64,000 bases of DNA. It comes from Acorus gramineus (taxonomy: Eukaryota > Streptophyta > Magnoliopsida > Acorales > Acoraceae). Shown here one piece after another: positions 40,102 to 51,883 of this stretch. The DNA lies in NCBI GenBank assembly GCA_030737835.1, contig CM060852.1, positions 6,964,007-7,028,006 on the forward strand. Direction: 5' to 3'. The notes beneath the pieces are model-generated. The model had not been told where the DNA came from. It saw only the letters and a program-made list of their open reading frames with translations, and ran no database searches. The first letter of the stretch is position 1, and every line of letters starts with the position of its first letter. A program made the translations under genes and the position numbers.

Positions 40102-41301
40102 TTTCATGGGGGGAATGACTTGGATTCATTGGGAAGTATGTCTCAGGATCATGTTGGATTCATAGCATTTCTCGGATTCATGGATGGTCTTGGATTCATT
40201 GGGAAGTATGTCTCGGATTGCATTCATGGTATTTCTCGGATTCATGGGTGGCTATGTATCCCATTAATGATGGAGTATGATGTTAGATTCATGGCATTTT
40301 TAGGATTCATGGGAAGTATGTCTAGGATTCATGTATGGATTCTTGATCATGTCTCGGATTCATGGATGGTCGTGGATTCATTCGGAAGTATTGTCTCGGA
40401 TGATGTTGGTTTCATGGCATTTCGAGAATTCATGAATGGTCTTAGATTCACTGGAAAGTATGTCTCAAATTCATGCGGGTGTATATCTTCGATTCATGGG
40501 AGGGTTATGTCTTGGATTCATGAAAGGTATGTGTCGGATTAATCAGATAGTATCTCTCGGATTCATAGTGGGAGGTTCTTGGGGGGTATGTCTAAGATTC
40601 ATGTGGGCGTATGACTTCGGATACATGGGCGAGTATGTCTTGGATTCATGGTAGGATATATCTCATATTCATGTGGGGAGTATGGGTTCAAATTAAGGAG
40701 TACTATGTCTTAGATTCATTGGGGGAATGTCAAGAATTCGTGGGGAGAGTGTGTCTTAGATTAATAGGGGAGTTATTCTCATAATCGGATTCATGGTCTC
40801 AGATTTATAGCGGAGTACATCTCTGATTCAAGGGTGTTATGTGTCGGATTCATTGAAGGAGTAAGTCTCGGATTCATAGATATGTCTCATATTCATGGGT
40901 ATGTCTCAAATTCATAAGGAGGTATGTCTCAGATTCATAGTGGACTAATTCTGGGATTCATTGGAGAGTATGTCTCGGATTCATGGGGAGTATGTCTCCC
41001 ATTCATGAGGGAGTATGATGTCGGATTCATAGCATTTCTCTGATTCATGGTATGGTCTTGGATCCATGAGGAGTATGTCTCGGATTAAAGGGGGGGAGTA
41101 TGGTCTCTCATGCATGGGGTTATGTCTCGGACTAAGGGGGGGAGTCTGGTCAGGGATTCATGGTATGTATCGGAATAATGGAGGAGTATGTCTCGGATTT
41201 ATGTGAGGGTATATTTCCGATTCATGGTGGGGTATGTCTTGGATTTATGTGGGGTATGTCTCCTATTCAAGGGGACTAGGGGAGTATGTCTCGGATTCAT
41301 T

Positions 41302-41324
41302 GGGGGGGGGGGGGGGGGGGGGGG
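41302..41324 (+). repeat. Run of 23 consecutive G
   Basis: An uninterrupted G23 stands where the matching position in block A (after 'attcatt', about 36604) has only five G. It is a slippage-type expansion and a strong candidate to form a G-quadruplex. Its exact length is also liable to sequencing error. Confidence 0.85.
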
Positions 41325-41336
41325 TTGTCTCTTAGG

Positions 41337-41500
41337 TTATACCCTTTAATCCAAGACATATCCCACATGAACCCAAGACCATACTCGCCACATGAATCCG
41401 AGACATACCCCCCTTGAAATCGAGACATACCCCATCATGAATCCGGATTCATGAGGGGGTATGTGTCGATTTCATGGGGGGTATGTCTCGGATTCATGGG
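41337..41500. repeat. Inverted minisatellite segment with palindrome centre at 41444/41445
   Basis: Reverse-oriented units from 41337 to 41444 mirror the forward units after 41445. The left boundary ('ggttatacc') and core match the inverted segment at 36617-36728, so both descend from one inversion later duplicated with the higher-order repeat. Confidence 0.88.
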
Positions 41501-44500
41501 GGAGTATGTCTCTAATTCATAGGCGGATATGTCTTAGATTCGTAGGGGAAATATTTCTAGGATTCATGGGGGTGTATGTCTTTTATTCATGTTTGTATTC
41601 ATGGGTGGTATGTCTTGATTTCATAGCGGGTATGTCTTGGATTCATGGGAGAGTATATCTCAGATTCATAGGCGGATATGTTTGGATTTATAGGGGAAGT
41701 ATTTCTAGGATTCATGGAGGTGTATGTCTTTTATTCATGTTCATATTCATGAGTATTGTATCCCATTCATGCATGAGTACAATCTCAAATTTATGGCATT
41801 TCTCGGATTCATGGTATGGTCTTCGATTCATGGGTGAGTATGTCTTGAATTCCGGGGGGTATGGTCTCCGATTCATTGGGGTTTTGTCTCGGATTCATGA
41901 GGGAATATAGTGAGAGATTCATGGTATGTATCAGAATCATGGAGGAGCATGTCTCAGATTCATGTGGAGTATGTCTCGGATTCATAAGGGGTATGTGTCA
42001 GATTCATCGATCGGTATGTCTTGGATTCATGGGGGAGGGTTCTCGGATTCATTGGAGGGTATGGTCTCGGATTCATGGGATAGTATATGTCTTAAATTCA
42101 TAGGGGAGTATGTCTCGAATTCATGAGAGGGTACCTCGGAGATTCATGGTTGGATGTGTTTCGAATTCACGAGGGGAGTATGAATTCAAATTGAAGGAGT
42201 ACTATGTCTTAGATTCATGGGGGATATTTCTAGAATTCGTGAGCGGAGTATGCCATAGGTTAATGGGGGAGTGCGTCTCGGATTTATGAGGGGTATGTAT
42301 TCAATTCATGGTCTCAGATTTATGGCGGAGTACGCCTCCGGTTCAAGTGGGTTATGTCTCAGACTCGTTAGGGGAGTCTGTCTCAGATTCATGGTGGAGT
42401 ATGTCCTCATGGGTATGTCACGAATTCATAAGTATATGTTAGATTCATGGGGGTTTGTCTCCAATGGATTAATGGGTATGTCTCGGATTCATAGACGGGT
42501 AAGCCTTAGATTCACGGGGAGAGTATTTCTAGGATTAATGGAGTATGTCTCATATTAATGGTAGTATTCATGGGGGAGTATGTCTCTCATTCATGAGGGA
42601 GTTACGATCTCGTATTCATGGCATTTCTCGGATTCACGATGTGGTTTTCGATTTATGGGAATGTATATCACGGATTCAAGGGGGGAGTATGGTCTCGGAT
42701 TCATGGTAGGGTACGTCTATGATTAATGGGGGAATGTGCATAGGATTCAAGGGGGAGTATGGTCAAGGATTCGTAATATGTATAGGAATCGTGGAGGTGT
42801 ATGTCTTGGATTCATGTGGTGGTATGTCTCCAATGCATGTGGGGGTATGTGTCGGATTCATAGAGGAGTAATGCTAAGATTCATGATGAGTGGTGTCAAA
42901 TTGATGGGGGTATCTCTCATATTCATGAGTGGTCATGTCTCGGATTCATGACGGAATATATCCTCGGATTCATTGTTTCAGATTCGTGGGGGAGTATGTT
43001 TCGGATTCATGGGTGAAGTATGTCTCATATTCGGGGGAGCGAGGAGGTCTAGTATTCATAGGAGAGTATGTCTCAGATATACAATCGGTCAATATGTTTT
43101 GGATTCATAGTGGGGGGTTCTCGAATTCATGGGGGGTATGTCTAAGATTCACGTGGGCATATGGCCTCGGATGCATGGGCGAGTATATCTTGGATACATG
43201 ATAGGGTGCCTCGTAAATTCATGGTAGGATATATCTCGGATTCATGATGGGAGTATGGATGCAAATTAAGGAATACTATATCTTAGATTCATTGGGGGAA
43301 TGTCTAGAATTCGTGGGAGGAGTATGTCTTAGATTAATGGGGGAGTTATTCTCAGAATCGGATTTATAGCGGGGTACATGTCCGATGCAAGGAGTTATTT
43401 CTCATATTCGTTGCAGGAGTATGTCTCGGATTCATGTCACGAATTCAGAGGTATGTCTCGAATTCGTTGGGTAGTATATCTCTGTCTTGTGGGGGAGTAT
43501 GTATTAGATTAATGGGTATGTCACAAATTTATGGTATGACTTGGATTCATGAGGGGAGTAGTTCTAGAATTCATGGGGGAGTGCATCTCAGATTCATCAT
43601 CTTATTCATGGGGGGAGTGTAGTATGTCTTCCATTCATGAGGGAGTATAATCTTGGAATCATGGCATTTCTCATATTCATGGGGGGGAGTATATCTCCCA
43701 TTCATGAGGGAGAAGGATCTTGGATTCATGGCATTTCTCGGATTCACGATATGGCCTTGAATCATTGGGGAGTATGTCTCGGATTCAAGGAAAAAGTATG
43801 GTCTCGAATTCATGGGGGATATGTTTCAGATTCATAGGTAGGTATGTATCCCATTAATAAGGGAGTATGATGTTGTATTCATGGCATTTCTCATATTCAT
43901 GGATGGTCTTGGATTCATCGAGAAGTGTGTCTCGGAGTCATGTCGGGGTATATCTCTCATTCATTGGGGGGATATGTCTGGGATTCATGAAAGTATGTGT
44001 CGGATTTATAAGTTGGTATGTGTCGGACTCATGGGGGTGTGGGGTTTCTCGGATTCATGGGGGGTATGTCCAAGATTCATGTGGGAGTATGGCCTCGGAT
44101 GCATGGGGGAGTATATCTTGGATTCATGATATGGCACCTCGAAGATTCATGGTAGGATATATCTCGGATTAATTAAGGGAGTATGAATTCAAATGAAGGA
44201 GTACTATATCTTAGATTCATTGGGGGAATGTCTAGAATTCGTGGGGGAAGTATGTCTCATATTAATGGAGGAGTTGTTCTCGGAATCAAATTTATAGCGG
44301 AGTACATCTTCGATTCAAGGGGGTTCTGTCTTGGATTCGTTGGAGGAGTATGTCTCGGTAACATATGTCACGGATTCATAAATATGTTTGAGATTCACGG
44401 GGGGTATGTCTCAGATTCATGGGGAATGTCTCCGATGGATTCATGGGTATGTCTCGAATTCATGAGTAGGTATGTTTCAAATTCATAGGGGAGTAATTTT

Positions 44501-44783
44501 AGGATTCGTTGGGGAGTATGTCTCGGATTCATGAGGGGAAGTGTGTCTCTCATTCATGAGGGAGTATGAGGTTGGATTCATTGCATACGCGGATTCTTGG
44601 TATGGTCTTGGATCCTTGGGAAGTATGTCTCGGATTAAAGGGAGGAGTATGGTCTCGCATTCATGGGGTTATGTCTCATATTAAAGGGGGTAGTTTGGTC
44701 AAGGATTCATAGTATGTATCGGAAACATAGAGTATGTCTCGGATTCATGTGAGGGTATGTCTCCGATTCATGGTGAGGTATGT

Positions 44784-46693
44784 CTTCAAGTGGAATTGTT
44801 AAGATCAAGGGAGGTGTGGCTTCAAGCAGAAGACAACAATACCAAGTTTTTCCACAAGGCGGCGAACCAAAGGAGATTCAATAAGATCAGCAAAATCTGA
44901 TTGAATGAATCTCTGTTTGATCTCCTTCGGACATCGAAAGGTACTATTTTCGTGCATTCAACAAATAGAGAGGCGAAGTGGATGGATGAGGACCTTTGTA
45001 GGGTGCCTAATGTTTTGTGGGCGGACCTCAAGGCCCCCTTCTCCGAGGAGGAAATAAAGATAGCTGTTTACGGGACAGATCCGGATAAGGCTTTTGGCCC
45101 CAATGGATTCGGGCTCCGGTCAAGTCTTTTGGTCCGTGGTGAAGGAGGATGTCTTGGAAATGTTTTGAGATTTCCATTAAGGTTCACAAGGTTTGAACAG
45201 CCTTATTGCACGTTTTTTGCGCTAATTCCTAAGAGGGAAGGGGCTGTTGAGGTGGGAGATTTTCGTCCCATCAAAACGGGGCATATAAAATGATTACAAA
45301 GGTCCCTGCTAATAGATTGAAGACCGCTGTAGGCTATGGTGGAAGAGAATCAAACCGCATTTATTCCAAGGCGTCGTCTTCTTCAGGGTAGTTTTATGGT
45401 AGTTCTAGAATGCATCACTACAGCCCACAAAGACGAAGAGAAAGGCGTGCTTAACAAACTTGATTTCTCTAAGGCCTATGATAATATAGGTGGGATTTCC
45501 TCTTGCATCTGCTTCAATGCCATGGATTCAAACCGAATTGGTTGAGGATGGTCAGGGAGTGCATCTCCACCGCGAATGCCTCAGTCCTTGTTAATGGCAA
45601 GCCATGTAATTTCTTCCACCTTAACAAAGGGCTTCATCAAGGCAACCCCCTCTCTTCTCTACATTTCAGAGTTGTCACCAATGCTTTTAGTAGGATGATG
45701 AAGATGGCAGTAGATGATGAAGATGGCAGTAGATGATGGGTGGATTCAAGGACTTAGGGTCAATAGCGAGGGGCCATCTCTTTCACACATTTAGTATGTG
45801 GAGTGACATGATCATCCTTTGTCCAGCAAGGGTGTCCTTCATCCAAGGTATCAAATGTTTTGAACTCCTCTCTGGCCTAAAGATAAATTTTCAAAAGAGT
45901 GAAATGCTTGGCACTCATTTGGAGGTGGGGGAGCTCAGTGTTCTAGCTCGTATATTTGGATGCCATACACAATCATTCCCCTGTTGGTATCTCGGTCTCC
46001 CCTAGCAAATTATGAAAATCCGAATGGCTCCCCTTGATCAGTAGGTTTGAGAAGAAGTTGGAGGGTTGGAAAGGAAAGAATCTTAGCTCGGGTGGACAAC
46101 TTATCCTCCTTCAAGCTGCTTTATCAAACCTATCAATCTTCTTTCTCTCCCTTTTCAAGGTTCTAGTAGGGATCCTACATAAGATTGATAGCATCTGAAG
46201 AAAGTTTTTTCTAATGTGGGGCAGAGATAGACCGAAAGAAGCCTTTTTTGGTGAAATGGGATGTCGTTTGCTGCAGGAAAAACAAGGGAGGTGCTGGTGT
46301 CCTTAATTTGGCTAACCACAATAAGGCCCTACTTAGCAAATGGCGATGAAGGTGGCTCACGTCTCATCCCTCAGCATGGTGTCCGCTGGTGGAAGCAATT
46401 GCCGTGGAGCAGAACTCATTAACAGGTTTCCATTTAGTCTCCTAGACTATATAGAGCGGCATGTCACCCTAGGGCAAGTCTCTCGCGGTTGCTTCGCGGG
46501 TTACCTTTTCAAGGAATCTTAATTGAGGAGTAGTTCTAAGTGGTATTTGAGGCATGCTGGTAGAGTCCTCGTCTACTGCAGCCCAGGCATCTTTATAGCT
46601 GTTGTAACGCTCTTATGTAACTCTCTTTCCAGGCATTTACTCTTATCAATAAAATCATGGCATATGCCTACCATTTCCCTCAAAAAAAAAAAA
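44784..46693 (+). mobile_element. L1-type LINE remnant 2, 5' truncated
   Basis: It starts inside the protein (REVWLQAEDNNTKFFHKAAN, the linker before the reverse transcriptase) and continues FSEEEIKIAVYGTDPDKAFG, FALIPKREGAVEVGDFRPI, ENQTAFIPRRRLLQG, LNKLDFSKAYDNI (motif A), LNKGLHQGNPLSSL (motif B), SGLKINFQKSEM and YLGLP. It then reads on to KGGAGVLNLANHNKALLSKW in shifted frames. The YADD-type motif C is degraded to a MWSD-like stretch near 45800. Stops and frameshifts are frequent. The 3' end has 'cttatcaataaaatc' and an A-run at about 46681-46693. The 5' end abuts the minisatellite directly, consistent with 5'-truncated insertion. Confidence 0.88.
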
Positions 46694-47258
46694 AATACTC
46701 AAGAAGTACAATGATTTGTCAATGAGATTCCCAAGTGAGGTGCTGGGGAAGGAATTCGAAGAGATATATTTTTTCTAAAACTTTCACTTTGTTATGTAAG
46801 GCTATAGGCATTAAAATCAATATAAGGACACGAACTCCATGGTCTAGTAATCTTCTCTAAAAAAAATTTATTACACAGAGTAGCCATCATCTTATAGAAT
46901 AGCAAATTAATTTTAGAATGTAGCATTCTTTAATGCTGGGCTCCAGAATTAGAAATTGACATTTAAAGAAAGAGTATACGTCAGTTTGACTATATTTATG
47001 TTTTTTTTATCAAAGAATGTACTTCCACATTTTATAGAAAATTGAAGAAACAATTTTTTCTAGTCATCCAATATCTTAGATAATGTATTTGCATAAAAAA
47101 TTACAGAAGATACAATTTTTCCTAAATCTTCATGATACTAGGCAATTGATCATCCATAACTTCGAATTAATGGGAGTGTACAGATTGTAAAGTAAATGTA
47201 GGTATTCTTTTTATTTATTTAAACATCGAAAGGTCATAAGAAAGCATATGATTATTAC
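46694..47258. other. Non-coding DNA between LINE 2 and exons of the unidentified gene
   Basis: AT-rich; no exon recognised. It could be intron of the minus-strand gene continuing to the left. Confidence 0.35.
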
Positions 47259-49545
47259 CACAGAATTTGTATGAGAGTCAATAGATGTCCTGTAGAATAA
47301 TTCCATTGCACCAGGGAGGACCGTATAAAAGAGATGTTCCTGCAAAGTGAAAATTAGAATTAATAGACACAAGAAAATGTTTTTTTCCACAGATCTCATA
47401 CTTACTCAAGGGCATGATCATATTAAGTCATTCTATCTATTTTAACAACACAAAATATTTTGTAGCTCAAAGTGCAGATATAACATATTCAGATTTCATA
47501 TTGCAGTTAGTTCTATAACACGCAATCTCCATAAATATCCGGCAGTTAATATAATTGTTGTACCATCAAATCCAATTGTATTTCTTCAACCATTAGATAT
47601 ATGTAAATGTAAATCCTCATAAAATAGATACACTGAAAATAGATGGAGTTAGGCAGAGCAAACAAATTCTGGCTACAATCACATAAAACAAGAAAGGGAG
47701 TTAGCTCATACTTCTGAAAGTAAATCTTCCCAAGACATTGACAAATTGCCAAGATGAGACATTCTGTCTGGGTAGTTTGTGCTTCAGCCACTGCGGCACC
47801 ATCAGCAGAGTGATCATATTCCAAAAACCTCACAGCATATTTTTCAATATAGAGCTGAGCACTGGCATAAACGTATTCTTTGTCCTTGCATTTGAGAGTA
47901 TCCTGCATGAAACTACTATGACATGTCAGTTGCACAAATAAAATCATATTAAATAATCATCTAGTCCACCTACATTGATTAAAACAATAAAGAGATCATA
48001 AAAAAGGGTCATGTATTCATATAATCTAGGCACTGACAATGTTCAAAAAGATTAAAATATGTATCTCAAATAAGAATCCCGCACCTGTGATATATCCAAA
48101 TGTTTTTAGTAGAACCCCAAACCCAATCCAACATATCAGGAAGAGCTAGAGCTCAAAGATCAAACCACAAATCCCATGACCAATCCTAAACAATTAAGCC
48201 AATCTGATCAAACCCCAATCAACCTCAATTATATACCTCCAAAATTATGTACCTCAATTCTAACCCCCCTCTCAATGGACAACATAAAAAAAAATAAAAA
48301 ATCAAGGACAGAATTACACGGTTGGAATTATTGGAAACACTAACTAAACATGATCAACAAATTCAATCCCACAATGATTTTGACTTACCCATGTAGACAT
48401 TTGAATGTGATATAAAACATCTATTGATCAAACTAAATTAACTGATTATGATTTAATATAATCCAGAGATATTCTCAAACCCAATCCAACAACCTAATGA
48501 AGAATTCACCCAGACCCAGAGACTAATGAAACCCACATCACACAAATGCCTACATACAATCCCAATCTAATCAAATTCTAGTCATCCACAATCTGTTCTC
48601 TCCAAAAGCAACATCAGCCATAAAAACCCCTCAATGAAAAAATAAAAATCATAGTCTAATACAACAATAAATCCAAATCAATCACAATAGTTGTAATCAA
48701 ACCACCAAAAGAACCCTCGAAGCAACTACAACACTAAATCTTGACTTACCAAATGATTTTGACTTACCCATGTAGACATTTGAATGTGATATAAAACATC
48801 TATTGATCAAACTAAATTAACTGATTATGATTTAATATAATCCAGAGATATTCTCAAACCCAATCCAACAACCTAATGAAGAATTCACCCAGACCCAGAG
48901 ACTAATGAAACCCACATCACACAAATGCCTACATACAATCCCAATCTAATCAAATTCTAGTCATCCACGATCTGTTCTCTCCAAAAGCAACATCAGCCAT
49001 AAAAACCCCTCAATGAAAAAATAAAAATCATAGTCTAATACAACAATAAATCCAAATCAATCACAATAGTTGTAATCAAACCACCAAAAGAACACTCGAA
49101 GCAACTACAGCACTAAATCTTTGTGGAATCAAAATGAAATCGAGCAGATTCACAAACCCTCACCTACCACAACCAGATTTAATATCATTCACAAAAGAGC
49201 ATGATCAAGACCACTAAAGAACCCTAGAAGCAAGTAAAACTCCAAATCAGTGCGAAATCTAATTGAAATAGATCAGATCCACAAAAAAAAAAACCAACCA
49301 AATCAAATCAATGCAATGTATTCGAGCAACCACAACCAAATCAAATTCCAGACGACTCGTTCTACCCTCCCTAACTCAAACCCAAACGATCAGAGAAAAA
49401 AAAATGAGAAATCTCGGCAATGCTTACCTATGTAAACCGTGCAAAAAACGGATTGCGCGGCATGGCGAGGAAGAGCAGGCGTTAATCGTTCGATCGATCT
49501 CCAAAAAAGAAATCGAGAAGCCTCAGAAACCCTAACCCTTATCGA
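47259..49545 (-). CDS. Unidentified spliced plant gene (partial), minus strand
   Basis: Three exons are supported by splice signals. (1) About 49545-49428: 'agggtttctgaggc' leader ending ACATAG before the donor GTAAGC. (2) 47902-47712: acceptor ATGCAG, an open frame of 63 codons containing CKDKEYVYASAQLYIEKYAV, EYDHSADGAAVAEAQTTQTE and LILAICQCLGKIYFQ, donor GTATGA. (3) 47339-47259: acceptor TTGCAG, donor GTAATA, 81 bp. Following phase from exon 2, exon 3 reads KNISFIRSSLVQW; the other open frame reads EHLFYTVLPGAMELFY. The only ATG in exon 1 reaches an in-frame TAG at the splice junction, so exon 1 is probably 5' UTR or another exon lies between. I do not recognise the protein: no signal peptide or motif of known function is visible. 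The rest of the gene must lie left of 47.2 kb, where a LINE and the minisatellite now sit, so it may be truncated. Confidence 0.45.
48115..49330 (+). repeat. Satellite-family sequence inside the presumed first intron
   Basis: Blocks 'cccaatccaacatatcagg', 'tagagctcaaagatcaaacc', 'aagccaatctgatcaaaccc', 'attacacggttggaatta' and 'cccacaatgattttgact' match, in the same order and orientation, the 1.67-kb unit at 16-34 kb but with many differences. The right-hand part (49150-49330) matches 15330-15530. This is a small, diverged relative of the large array, lying between exons 1 and 2 of the minus-strand gene. Confidence 0.8.
48373..49118 (+). repeat. Tandem duplication, 379-bp unit
   Basis: 48373-48751 is repeated at 48752-49118 with about three base differences (for example 'ccacaatctg'/'ccacgatctg' and 'accctcg'/'acactcg'). 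The copies meet at 'ttgacttacc'. Confidence 0.93.
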
Positions 49546-51883
49546 GGAGAAGTATGTGAAAACCAAAATGTATTTGGAGAGATGTTTGGGCTATATTTAT
49601 AGGGATTCAATGACCCACGCAGACTTGGAGACCTGTTTTGGCCCTTTGGAGATGTAATTAAGAAGGGTTGACGTAATGGCGAAGACTCGTTTTTGACCGT
49701 TGGACTCAAATTCGCGATGTAATTAATAAGGATTAATAAGGGTTGATTATGGTGCAATCAAGAAGTGAATGAGAAGCACAAAAACAAAAATAAGAAAGTG
49801 AATAAGCGTTGTTACACACTTTTTTTTTTAACCGTCAATATATATATTTAATTATTTAATTAGATAAATATTTTCTTAGGTGTTAAATTTTTTATACTTA
49901 GAAAAAATTGGTCCACCCAAATTTGAAATACAGTAATGATACACATGTCTTAAATTATAAGTCACATTATTGTTGACTTTTAAAAAAATGTAAAATAGCA
50001 AAATACATATATGTCCTTCATTAAAATCAGTCTCATTAGTCCAAATCTCTTTTTTCTCGATTCGGTTGTTACTATTTTAATCTCGGTTACACTAAAATAT
50101 ATCCATTTTGAAATTTGAATTTCAAAATCCTTGCCTAAATTTTAATTCAATTTCTATTTCAGTTACAACAAAACTTATCTAAATTACATCAAGACCTACC
50201 TAAATTGTTTTTCATTAAAATCCTTTAAACAGCCTAGATTTTTATTTCAAAGTTGCATTTTTTTATTATATACATTAGTTTTTTTTTTTTTTGAAGAATG
50301 TTATTAACTGAACATTTAAATAATCGAGTATTTATTGTATTTAAATTCAAATAAAAAACACACATAATTACCATATGATGCATTTACACTTTATATTGGT
50401 AGTTACATTTAACAATTAATTATTGATTCCAAATTCATCATGGCACACACACATACAACAATAGAAGCATCTCATTTCATAAAAAACATATTCCTTCTTT
50501 AAAAACATCTCACACATCTTTTTTTTTGTATAGCTTACAATGAAGAATGTAGCAGATTTATTTTTTCATTTACTAAATATAACAGTTTGTAAAATATAAC
50601 ACACAATTGAAGAGATGATATGTTTTTAAATTATGCATGGAATGTAAGAAATTTTAGATAAATGTTACTTTTATATTACATTTATGTAAATATAGTAGTG
50701 TTATGTAAATGTAACAAACAATATAAAATGTAAGAAATTTAAATAAATGTTATTGGTATGTTATATTTATGTAAATGTAACAAACGGTATAAAATGTATG
50801 AAATTTAGGTAAATGTTTCTGTCATGTTACATTTATGTAAATGTAACAATGTTATGTAAATGTAACAAACAGTATAAAATGTAACTGACGATCAATACAT
50901 AAAAAGGTTTCGTGTTTTAGATTTACAAAATGTAACATACATTTAAAATATAGATCATAAAAAGTTAATTTCAAATTCAGATATAGCTGGTATTCCAACA
51001 AGATCATAACATAAAAAAATACTTTTAAATTTCAAACAAAACTAATTGCAAATCCAAAACATAAGAAATGTGAAACCTGATTCGACAGACATTGAAACGA
51101 AATCCAAATAAAAAAAAATGAATCAGTGACTTCACATTCCTCCAAAGTAGAAATTCATATTTGTTACTAGATGTTCTTCATAGAAAATTCAGTTCCGTAA
51201 AAAAATTAATTAATAATGATGAATGAATAAGAATTCAATTGAACATTAAAAAAAAAGAAATACGGAAATTAATGGTCTTGCACGATGCACGGATGAAGAT
51301 ACGAAAATGAAATCATCACCACATTTTGGGGAGTAGTTACCAATTAAAATTAAAAAGGTATAATATGTAATGTCCATTTGTCACTTTATAGGACTTGTGA
51401 TGGAGTCTAAAAGATGTAGTTTAAAAAAATTATTGTTTGAAATATAATGATGTACATTCTTTCATCAAAACATTACCTTATTATATGATATTTACTATTT
51501 ATAAAAGTAAAAACATATGTTGATTATATGGGAGACTGCATTTGAGGCTATATATAACATTACAAAAATAATATGATGAGACGTTCTCTCTTATGTGATT
51601 GATAAAAAAATTCAGATTATCAATTTAAAAAAATTTAACTCATTAAATAATAAACATCATTTTTTGGTTTATCAATTTTCACCACGAGATAATACAAATG
51701 CTTATCATATCATCTTAATCAAACTTAGGATGACACTCCACATGGATGTAAATGTTGAATGATCCATCGAATGACATTTGCATTAGTTAAGGCTCCTTGC
51801 ATGATGCAAACTAGGTTTCGGTTGGTCATTTGATACTCTTGACTTTGAAAATTATGTGAGGCAATCAAATCTCACTATACCAA
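49546..51883. other. Upstream of the unidentified gene, then AT-rich intergenic DNA
   Basis: 49546-49760 should contain the promoter of the minus-strand gene. Beyond it the DNA is strongly AT-rich with no exon seen. The motif TTGCACGATGCACGG (about 51278) resembles those at 3757 and 10892. Confidence 0.4.
50636..50890. repeat. Short tandem repeat, 66-85-bp unit, about three copies
   Basis: The blocks 'aaaatgtaagaaattt', 'ataaatgtt' and 'atttatgtaaatgtaacaa' recur in the same order about three times, ending at 'gtataaaatgtaactg'. Unit length varies because 'gttatgtaaatgtaacaa' is sometimes doubled. Confidence 0.75.

Larger units (their letters stand above)
37595..42306 (+). repeat. Minisatellite higher-order repeat B (4,712 bp)
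   Basis: It starts like block A ('catggtctcggatttatgg' then 'gagtacgtctccgattc'). After 39856 it carries about 1.15 kb not present in A (including the palindrome at 40052), then rejoins A-like sequence through the inverted segment at 41337-41444. A third, truncated copy starts at about 42307 and is cut off by the LINE at 44784. Confidence 0.8.
34034..44783 (+). repeat. Degenerate G-rich minisatellite, ~23-bp basic unit
   Basis: About 10.7 kb consists of variants of a unit reading GGATTCAT, five G, then AGTATGTCTC; unit lengths vary from about 18 to 32 bp. It starts abruptly after 'tcacctagaac' of the previous array and ends where LINE coding sequence begins. Above the basic unit there is higher-order organisation (3.56 and 4.71 kb). 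Because the 23-bp consensus has no stop codon in any forward frame, many small open frames occur (for example with SRIHGGVCLRFMG). They are a by-product of the repeat and I do not call them genes. Confidence 0.95.

Noticed and set aside
34218..44488. Dozens of open frames of 60-149 codons on both strands in the minisatellite
   Set aside because: They follow from a repeat unit lacking stops in its forward frames. They have no splice context, no known domain, and length changes between units that break the frame at random.
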